Positions 56,057 through 64,000 of a stretch of DNA of 64,000 nucleotides are shown here, piece by piece. Made by a program: the position numbers and the translations under genes. The stretch's first letter is position 1; the number at the start of each line of letters is the position of its first letter. The notes under the pieces were generated by a model. It saw only the letters and a list, made by a program, of their open reading frames with translations. It was not told the DNA's origin and ran no database searches. The DNA is from Smallanthus sonchifolius (Eukaryota; Streptophyta; Magnoliopsida; Asterales; Asteraceae): assembly GCA_023525975.1 (NCBI GenBank), contig CM042028.1, positions 79,855,501-79,919,500 on the forward strand. The letters run 5' to 3'.

Positions 56057-58807
56057 TTAGTAGACATAGCCCTTGACAAACATTCCCTTTTTAGCCTCCT
56101 CAGACTCACCCTCACCGGTGTACTTCCCGAGCTGAGCCAGTGAGTTGGCGCTAGCCCGGAGGAGCAAAGCCTCCTGGGCCGCCTTCACATTCTCGGGCCT
56201 TCCTCCCCATGTCTTGAGGCAAGTGTTCTGAAGAGCTCGTGCATATGAAAACGACACGTGCCATGGGTTCGGGCTTTGGTTCATTGCATTCAAGTTAAGT
56301 GTAGCCTCCACCTCAGACTGGCCACCTGACAAAAACTGCATTTTGAAACGAAATGGGCAGGTTAGATAACAGGTTTGGGTTGAAACGTGCCAATTTTTAG
56401 TACAAGTCAGAACAAGCTGGCCGGGCTGGCCTGCAAACACTTTTTTTTTTCATTTTTTATAACTTTATTTTAAATAGTTAATGGTTTAGGGATACTTGCC
56501 ATGATTCCAGGAACTGCGGGTGGGATTCTTCTCTGTAGAAGGCTGAGAGTGTAAGCAGCAACCTCTTCAGGTGTGGCCCGTTCTTTACAATCAGCTCCGG
56601 GTGTAACCATGCTCGGTTTCAGGAGGATACCTTCAAACAACACATTGTTTTCAGCTAAGTAAAAGAACACTTCAGCCCACACCTTTTGTGCAACCTCAAA
56701 GGTCCTGTCAATTCCATGCTCTCCATCAAGCAAGATCTCGGGCTCAACAATTGGGACCAGACCGTTGTCCTACAAACCACAACACACCAAGATTTCAGAC
56801 TTTGAACCACATCAAACCATATTACATCAGTCGGTTTATTACCTGAGAAATAGCAGCGTAACGAGCCAGACCCCAGGCCGCCTCCTTGACCGCAAGTGCT
56901 GATGGACCATTGGGAATGCTCACAACAGTACGCCTACATGATCCAGAAACTGAATTTAGCGGTTGTGATTTCGACCCATTTGCTTTCACACACGTGATTT
57001 GGGTTGTGATTTATGTCACTCGGGTCAAATGGGTTAAATCGAAAACTCAACCAAAATGGAACAGGCCAAAGAGGTTGAAGGGGTCGAAAGTAGTTCAAAG
57101 TGTATTTCTAGTGTGTATAACCTCCTACTCGTTAATTTTAAATTAAAAAAAAAAATATTTATCTTTTAATTATATTTAACATGGAAATTTTAAATTAAAA
57201 AAAATATTTATCTTTTAATTATATTTAACATGGAATAATATATAAAATGTCCAAGAAGGTGAACAAAAGGAGGTTGTGAGTCAAGCAGACCCGGCCCGTA
57301 TAAAGTTACCCGTTTTAACCTGAACCTGTATTGGCCCGTTACCTAACCAGCCTAGCATTGACCAAATGAGCTAGTGAGTTGAGCAACTATATGTATTTAC
57401 CATTTGGCGAAACGAGCCCCCTGCTGGTAGTAAGCAGCAGAACGAGAGGCGAGTCCATCAAGACCTTGGCACCATGACTCATCATTTGAACCAGCCAACG
57501 GGACAAGACCCTGTCAAATGGGAACATTCGGTTAGCCACATAGTAAAAGAGGCTATGTACATATAATGTTTAATACTTTAAATACACATTACCTTGTCAA
57601 CCTTGATACCGGGGACAATTCCCTGTTCCACAAGGAGATCTACAATCTTCTTGCCATCAACGGTTGATTGGTACAAAGTCTCCTCAAATAGGATGGCACC
57701 TGAGATGTAATTGCCTAGACCCGGTGCACTGACCAGGAGGGTTCGGTAAGCTTGGCGGTTAGCCTCAGTGTTCTCTAGACCGATTGAGGCTAACCGCTTT
57801 CCGCAGGTGGCGTTTGACTCATCCATGGCCAGGATTCCTCGGCCAGGGGAGGCTACGGTTTTCTACATAAACAAATTCACTCATTAGAAATATGTAGTGA
57901 TTATAGTTTTCATGTAAAGTGATTTAAAAGATTATAGGTGTTAAAAACTTACTCTAAATAGCTTATCACTTGTTCTCTTGAACTAATTTTTTACTCGGCC
58001 GTTGATGATTAACTAATTCAAAATTGACTTGGCAAATGGGTTAAAATTAATGTTTCACCACTCTTCTCATGACTGGACCGACCGGTCAGACCTGGAACGG
58101 TCTATATAACCAGTCTAGTTGACCCGTTTGAACCTCCTTCATTTTAACTAGTTCGACTAATTGAACCATCAAATTTGACCTTAAAAAATTTTATATCTTT
58201 TTTATAAAATCTCATTTAGCATGTTTTTATATTTTGTTAAAAGTGCAAATCCACACCAAAAGATGAAGTATTTTCATATTTTATTTAAATTATATCTATG
58301 TAATTTTAAATTATCTATGATGTTATCTGGATTTTGAAACCAATCTGGCCGGCCATTAGACCGGTTAGACAGCTGGTTATAAAATAAATCCTATCAACAT
58401 TTAATAACAACTATGTTTTTTTGCATATTTTGTAATATAAATGGTTTCTTATACATAATGAAATACATACAAAAAATCTTATTTTTAATTAAAGTTTTAT
58501 CTTTTAAATGTAAATCTTACGTCATAGATGCGCCCACCAATGATTTAAGAATCCATTCGATTCCGGATATCTAACTTTTTTTCTGATCGATAAAGAAACC
58601 AAGTTACTCATAAACATAAACAAACAAAAAAACACTAACCGCTGTTTTGACGAGCTCATCAGCGTATGAACTTGCACGGACCGTGAGTGCAGATGGTGCA
58701 GCCGCGTTGAACCGGACCTGAGCCTGGCGAAGGGTCTGACCCTTGACCCAGTCGGACTTATCAAGGATAGTTGCTGGGGATGGCTTGAAGAGAGAAGCTG
58801 AGGCCAT
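56057..58807 (-). CDS. FBA: Plastid class I fructose-bisphosphate aldolase
   Basis: It cleaves fructose-1,6-bisphosphate to dihydroxyacetone phosphate and glyceraldehyde-3-phosphate, and works in reverse in the Calvin cycle in the chloroplast stroma. Exons on the minus strand: 58807-58640, 57862-57593, 57510-57401, 56933-56843, 56769-56500, 56335-56057; all junctions keep frame and give 395 residues, normal for plastid aldolases. The N-terminus ([20 protein letters not shown] ... [13 protein letters not shown]) is a transit peptide. Core motifs are [36 protein letters not shown], the Schiff-base lysine in [14 protein letters not shown], and [20 protein letters not shown]. The C-terminus is FVKGYVY, close to the usual FVKGYTY that carries the methylated lysine in other plants. 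Intron 5 has a GC donor (ATG/GCAAGT). No disruption is seen. Confidence 0.96.
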
Positions 58808-58880
58808 GGTTGGTTTCAATGAACTCTAACTTCTATCCTTTGGAATTAAGCACCACTCATTATGTGTTTGGGTTCACTAG

Positions 58881-58980
58881 TTTTATACTTCTACTTGTGT
58901 CACTGCTGATATGCATTTTGAGGCCATAATGCGATGGCCAATGGTAGCTTGCCACGTGGGTTGATAACTTTGCTCACGTG
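58881..58980 (-). promoter_or_regulatory. Aldolase promoter: TATA box and paired G-boxes
   Basis: On the minus strand a TATAAAA box lies at 58881-58887, about 75 bases before the ATG. Two CACGTG G-boxes lie at 58953-58958 and 58975-58980, a CCAAT motif at 58938-58942 on the plus strand, and a GATAA I-box-like motif at 58963-58967 (plus strand) between the G-boxes. G-box and I-box pairs are common in light-regulated photosynthesis genes, so light control is a reasonable inference. Confidence 0.65.
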
Positions 58981-59104
58981 GCACTGGGAATTGAGCAGTA
59001 GTTTAGAGATGATATATGACGAAGGGACCAAATTTGCCCCCTTGAGAGAACTTATATTTGCCTTTAATTCAACATGTGGCTTACACTGTTTAGACTTAAA
59101 AGTT

Positions 59105-59233
59105 AGTTCATAAATAGTCGACAACCATTGACTTGGTCTAGTGATAAAAGCGTATGTCTTTTACCCTCACTTGAGACATGAAGTGAAGTAATATAAAAAA
59201 ATTATCCGTTAAAAAAAAGTTCATAAATAGTCG
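59105..59233 (+). mobile_element. Short tRNA-derived SINE with a 16-bp target duplication
   Basis: The 16 bases agttcataaatagtcg stand exactly at 59105-59120 and 59218-59233. The 97-bp insert (59121-59217) starts acaaccattgacttggtcta, with an A-box-like ttggtctagtgataaaag, and ends in a run of eight A. The long exact duplication and A tail show LINE-machinery insertion. Confidence 0.75.
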
Positions 59234-60302
59234 CACTTATGTTTATGTTACCGGTGAATTTTTTATATATTTTTTAAATAATATGTTACAGATTTTTGTA
59301 ATTTTATTAATAGCCCAATAAAGTTAATTTTATTAGCATGCCAAGAAAATTCATTTTTTGTTATAATTTATTTTAGTTATTTGTATCTATTTTTTTCCAG
59401 TTTTAACTGATGAAATTTGATGATTGTGACTGGGCAAAAGATGAGTTAAGACGCGTGTAAAATGTAAACATTCTTTAATACGTGCTAAGATAGGTTGTAT
59501 TGAGTTGATCTAAAAAAATATTTTTTTTTTAATTTGTAAGGGTTTTTATAGACAGCCATGATTTTGATTGTCAAAATCATGTGTGGATGGTTAGATGCTC
59601 AAACAAAGTGCCAGTGAGGCAGTGACTATGTTCATAAACCTTGTATACAATTTATTAATTATGATTGTAGAAACTCTATTATAAAATAATAATATAATTT
59701 TATTGAATAGATCTATTTAAGAGATTGTAAATATTTAAATACAATTAGGACCATTTTGGGTATATACAAAATAATATGGATTTCCTTTTTTACAACTTTT
59801 TAAGTGATGAATTGAAAAACAGGTTCTTTTTACTCTTTAGTCTTTTCTAATTCTGGGAAATCAATAAAGACTTAATACTGTATCAAGATTGAAACTAGTA
59901 CATATTACAAGACAATGAGAACAACTCAACCATCAAATCAAACCACATTATTCTTCAAACAAACTAGCATCACTCACATATGAATTGTGGTGGTGAGATT
60001 AGTAGGTGGTTTAAATAACTCATGGAGGTTTGATTGGAGAACAGAATGGTGGGACATGAACTCATCGCTTTTCTGAAGATGATTTCGACCATTTAATCTT
60101 AATGGTGTAACGAAATCATTAGAGATCATAATTCATCGTAAGGCGCAAAAAGTTTAAACAATACGTCACAGAAGTAATGTCATGAAACCCCTTGATACAT
60201 CTTAAAGGCAAGAAACTAACTGAAAATTTGACCTCTGTAACATAACTACCACCTTCAAGAACAAAATTTTGGAATTCGCTTGAAACAAACAGCTGATGTC
60301 TA
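59234..60302. other. Spacer between aldolase promoter and CPP1-like gene
   Basis: AT-rich; the right end (about 60130-60302) is probably the 3' untranslated region of the CPP1-like gene. The open frame at 60119-60340 overlaps this region and the last exon in another frame, and is not a gene. Confidence 0.45.
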
Positions 60303-61917
60303 TCATTTAAGATAAGTAGAAGAAACCCACAGAAGCACATAAGTTACCAACGACGTTGTCACTTCTAAACTCCTTGGCCCTTTGAGTAGTGGTGGGATAA
60401 CGGACACCATCAAGAAAGTTCCCAAGAGCCATGACACAGCAAAAGTTCCAACCCTGCAAGTCAAAATACATCGACATTAAACATGACCAACTTCTTTCGT
60501 ACTAAAACACCAAAACTTCAGTTTCTTGAAGGGCTAATTGCTTTAAAGAGTAAGCAACTTTGGTTTATTTAGTGTTATGTGTAACCAGCTTATTAGTTTC
60601 AATTGATTTGAGCTGATCATCATTTTGACCATGGTCAAACGTTACAGTCATGTCAGCTGCTACATCATCATTTTGACCAGTTTCTGGATGGTCAGATACT
60701 CAGATTACCTTTAGATCAATATTTTGAAACTTTGATGTTTTTCTAGCCTAAACAAAGTTTGTTACTAAAAATAGAAATTGGACCAAAGTTGGTTACTTTT
60801 TTATGCAATTAGCCTTTCTTGAATTATAACCCAATAATTACTAAAATACCAGAAACTTTTACAAAAACTGAAAGTATGAAGCATACCCGTAAAGAAAAGC
60901 TCTGAGTTTGCTCTTGAGCCGGTCATGTATGAAATATATTGTGGTAAACAGTGATATGGCAACCTGAAGGGTGGGTCCCTCTTCAGTTGGAAAGAGAACA
61001 GTAAGAGCTGCAAGTACCACAAATGCAATGGATGTTTTTATTATGAAGTTAGTAGCTGGGGTTCTAAATCTGCTTGTGACAGCCTGGACAACACGAGACT
61101 GGCTTACTTCCCTCATCTTTTTCTTCACATTGATTTTGGGGTTTTTCCTCTCATAAAACTTTTGCATTATGATTTTGTCGTGTGCAGATTCAATTGCATC
61201 AACACTTGGTTTGTGACCGGCGTATTTTTGAACTAAGAAGTTTCTAGCACTCTGGATTTCGTCTTCAGAAGCCTCATTGCTGATACCAAGTCTTTTGTAT
61301 GGATCCTTTACGTTGATTCTTGGAAAGACGGCTGCAGTTTGAAAAAAATACATTTATGGGGCTTGGATTCCATTAAATTCATCAAAGAAATTGAAATTCA
61401 CATAAATCAATAGGGGTAATATTGGAAAGAACAAAGGGATTGTTTGGATGTGTGTTCTGCAAGTGACTATGTGATATTAAATAAACAGAATCAGATAATC
61501 AGTTATAATCAAATGGGTTATAAAAGATAGTGTTATCAGTTATGACCATTTTATTACACAATATGGAACTAAAAAATTACCAGATGATTCATCTCTAGCA
61601 TCACCGAAGGAAGCATCCATGGCAGATTTCACCAAAAACGTTCTCTTTGTGACATATCTATGTCTTGAACCGGCCAAATTACCTCGTCTACTTAGACAAT
61701 CAGTTGACGATATCAGAAAAATAATTAAAAAAATGTAGTTACCACATACAAAGTCATAAACAAGTAATCAGTAAAACTACCTTTCAAGACAAAAGAAGTT
61801 TCTACGTTTACCCTTATCTTGAAAAACCAAAGCACGCTTACATGGTACAGCTGGACATCTTGAATGGAGGTGGAAACAATACTTTATAGGGCTTCCAGTC
61901 AATCCAGATAGATTCAT
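60303..61917 (-). CDS. Plastid CPP1/DUF3353-family J-like membrane protein
   Basis: Proteins of this family sit in plastid membranes; CPP1 itself acts as a chaperone-like protein for protochlorophyllide oxidoreductase. Coding exons on the minus strand: 61917-61781, 61687 (or 61690)-61581, 61331-60887, 60453-60303, giving about 279 residues. Residues 1 to about 65 are Ser/Arg-rich and transit-peptide-like (MNLSGLTGSPIKYCFHLHSR). A J-like domain follows at about 91-140 (DPYKRLGISNEASEDEIQSA, then KYAGHKPSVDAIESAHDKII) and lacks the HPD motif of true DnaJ proteins. Four hydrophobic spans are seen near 178-195, 202-217, 231-251 and 261-276 (TSLVTYVLLWVSSTYLK at the end). A 5' untranslated exon ends at a donor at 62391. 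The acceptor of exon 2 is a tandem NAG choice. It is closest by eye to the Arabidopsis DUF3353 proteins and may not be CPP1 itself. Confidence 0.88.
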
Positions 61918-62391
61918 CTTCTTAACAGGTAGAATAATAACTAAACTCAAAACAGAACCAATAATGACCATGAATACAAAAATCTCAATCACTACCAAAC
62001 CGCCCAAAATAACAAAGTAGTAACCATTTCTTTGAATTGAGTATAAACTGATTAACAAAATCATAAGCAGAATTCATCCAATCTGCCAAATTGAGTATGA
62101 ATTATGCCACTAAAATAAATTCCATACCCTAACCAGTGATGATTTTCCCAATAATTTCAGTTAACCTACTTTGTATTCAACTAATCTTATCGCAAATGCA
62201 AAACTACATCATGAAGTTCATTTTTCAAAGTCAAAATTGCAATGTGTTGTGTAACAAACAAGAATAACGCAGGTGTTGTGTATCAATTGAAATGTTAAAA
62301 TTAATTTCATCAAGTCAATATTAGGGCAAAATTCATGAGGTTCACACGAGCATAGCATAATTAAACCTAGGAAACAATAAAGACGAATTAC

Positions 62392-62540
62392 CTGAATGAA
62401 GAGTATGACGATTAAAGAATGAGATCAAATACTTTGAATTTATACGTAATTTCCATGGAAATTCAGATGACAAGCAATGGATTAGGAGCAGCACCGAAGC
62501 AGGCGAGGGTTTTTTTTGTCTGATTGGGGATTGGATTCTG
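62392..62540 (-). other. Probable 5' untranslated exon of the CPP1-like gene
   Basis: On the minus strand a leader sequence ends CATTCAG followed by the donor GTAATTCG at 62391-62384. The intron would reach to near 61930, just before the ATG at 61917-61915. The transcript start is not defined; it lies about 50-100 bases from the divergent tRNA gene. Confidence 0.5.
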
Positions 62541-62592
62541 AACCCTAAAGCAGTAAGGATTTAAATTAACTTGAAATAAGGTAGGACACAAA

Positions 62593-62665
62593 TCCGTTGT
62601 AGTCTAGTTGGTCAGGATATTCGGCTCTCACCCGAAAGACCCGGGTTCAAGTCCCGGCAACGGAA
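62593..62665 (+). tRNA. tRNA-Glu (anticodon CUC)
   Basis: The 73-base gene folds completely. The acceptor stem is TCCGTTG / CAACGGA with discriminator A. The anticodon arm is TTCGG CTCTCAC CCGAA with anticodon CTC, and the T arm is CCGGG TTCAAGT CCCGG. The D arm carries the A box (TAGTCTAGTTGG) and the T arm the B box (GGTTCAAGTCC). There is no intron and no encoded CCA, as for a nuclear eukaryotic tRNA. Confidence 0.97.
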
Positions 62666-62671
62666 GAATTC

Positions 62672-62677
62672 TTTTTT
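62672..62677 (+). terminator. Pol III terminator of tRNA-Glu
   Basis: Six T residues lie 7 bases beyond the tRNA 3' end. Confidence 0.85.
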
Positions 62678-64000
62678 GCGGGTGTTTCTTTTTAGATGTT
62701 ACAGATTTGGTCTCATTGTTTAGTTAACTTTAATATGTTTGGTCTTTTTCACTAGCATACGTTTAAAAATCAACTAAACTCATATACGATCATTATTTTG
62801 CCTCTTAAAAGAATATATATGCATACCCTCTACAGCTCACGTTCCAAAAAAATTGTAAAATGAATCAGAGTTCTAGTTCATTCTCCAAACCACGAAGCTA
62901 AAGTATCATTGATCGTGGGGTATGAACCACAATCAGCCTCCAATTTATGGCACAATCTTCCACTTATTCCAGAAGGGATTTGCGTGATGAGGTGGATTGG
63001 TGTTTGATGTTGAAGATGCTAAGAAACTCATAAAATCATCATCTTTCGGGTGCAAAATTGTGAATTTGGGTTCACCATAGTTCGCTAGAGAAGATCCCAT
63101 TAGTGGTTTGAGCATGTGTACGTAGAGCAAGAACCATTTTACCCTTTTAGATAGGTTGATTTAATTACCTTTTTAGGGGGTTTTGATTTCTTGTGATGGT
63201 GTTGTGATGTATGGCAAAAACCTCAATTGCAATATTATGGTTCTTTAGGATTTTGTCAAAGAGATTAATAGTAGATTTCAAAGAAAAGGATTTAGATTTT
63301 ATTGTTATTGTCCTTTCTTGTTGCTATTGTAATTTGTTGTCATAAAAGCCAGAAACAAGTAGGGATGTTCAAGAACCGTTAAACGAACTACCTTAACCGA
63401 AGCAAGTCAGTCGGTTTGAGATCCAAACGGTTTGTTAGCAGTTTGGTATGTCGTTTTCCGAAATCGTAGTTAACGATCTTGCCCTTATTTTTTGTCAAAA
63501 CCGATCCAACCGATCACGCCCTAAACACCCTTATAATAAAGTAGTTTGTCGTCTTAGTCTGGTTATCAGATGAATAATAATAATAACCATAATCATCATC
63601 GTGGTCGTCTCCATTTTATCAAAATCAAGACATGTTGAATATAATATAGGACGAAAATCATATTGATTGCCAAGAATTCTATCAAGATCATCTACGCTTT
63701 TAACAAAACCAAAGAGGTTTCTTTTTAACGATGTCAACCTTTAAACAACGAGATGATGAATGACATAAAATGGTGGGTGAGGCGCGGGGTGAAGAAGAAG
63801 TGGGTTGAGGTATATTATTGTTGTTTTTTTTTAAGTAAAGTGTAAAATAGTCATTTTATATTTATGTAACTGATTTTTAACATTTGTTAGTGAAAATAAC
63901 TACACTTGGTACGGTTTGATAAACAACAAGGACCAAATCTATAATTTTATGAAAGAAAAAACTAAACCCGCAATATGAATATACAATGAAGAAAATTCGT
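62678..64000. other. Non-coding sequence to the end of the window
   Basis: Open frames at 62945-63130 and 63531-63737 (minus) have no domain I recognise. The former (containing GEPKFTILHPKDDDFMSFLA) could be a piece of a gene but has no splice context. A hAT-like gatgttcaagaaccgttaaacg region lies near 63364. Nothing more can be supported. Confidence 0.4.

Noticed and set aside
60119..60340. 73-residue minus-strand open frame
   Set aside because: It overlaps the last exon and 3' untranslated region of the CPP1-like gene in a different frame.
62945..63130. 61-residue minus-strand frame after the tRNA
   Set aside because: Composition is protein-like, but there is no domain, no splice context and no partner exon.

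Overview
This window is nuclear DNA of a flowering plant, very probably a core eudicot and most likely Asteraceae. It is AT-rich, has spliced genes with GT-AG and GC-AG introns, a plastid-targeted aldolase gene, a plant-type U3 snoRNA gene with USE and TATA elements, a nuclear tRNA-Glu gene, and dense layers of plant transposons. The Asteraceae assignment rests only on the familiar look of the LTR termini and small repeats, so it is an inference.

Positions 1 to about 47 kb are almost entirely repeats. They hold an AT-rich tandem repeat (1.7-2.3 kb), an LTR fragment with a tRNA-like module (about 2.95-4.45 kb), a telomere-like C-rich block (4.8-5.1 kb), MITEs, and a family of small non-autonomous Helitrons at 6.0, 7.7, 30.6, 32.4 and 38.3 kb. 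A nearly complete gag-only LTR retrotransposon lies at 10866-19534, on the minus strand, with both LTRs, a tRNA-Met primer site and a 5-bp target duplication. A chromovirus LTR with the end of its integrase chromodomain lies at 21.2-23.1 kb. A CACTA relic is at 25.1-25.5 kb. A terminal-inverted-repeat element (26.4-30.2 kb) was itself split by a solo LTR (27152-29848). A degenerate reverse transcriptase fragment is at 36.8-38.1 kb, and a piece of a GRAS transcription factor gene at 42.5 kb. A possible small membrane protein gene is at 44.0-44.4 kb.

The right part, about 47.4-62.7 kb, is the genic island: (i) an S28-family serine protease gene like Arabidopsis EDA2 (+, 47408-54216), broken in exon 8 by a 3.4-kb hAT transposon that carries a near-complete transposase and has an exact 8-bp target duplication; (ii) a U3 snoRNA gene (-, 55208-55422); (iii) a plastid class I fructose-bisphosphate aldolase gene (-, 56057-58807), six exons and 395 residues; (iv) a plastid CPP1/DUF3353 J-like membrane protein gene (-, coding 60303-61917); (v) tRNA-Glu(CUC) (+, 62593-62665). 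The aldolase and the CPP1-like protein both point to plastid function, but eukaryotic neighbours need not cooperate and I see no gene cluster or pathway.

No convincing new biological system was found. The most notable items are the fresh transposon knock-out of the protease gene, the gag-only retrotransposon, the nested solo LTR, the Helitron family, and the reverse transcriptase fragment that seems to be followed by a restriction-like endonuclease domain.
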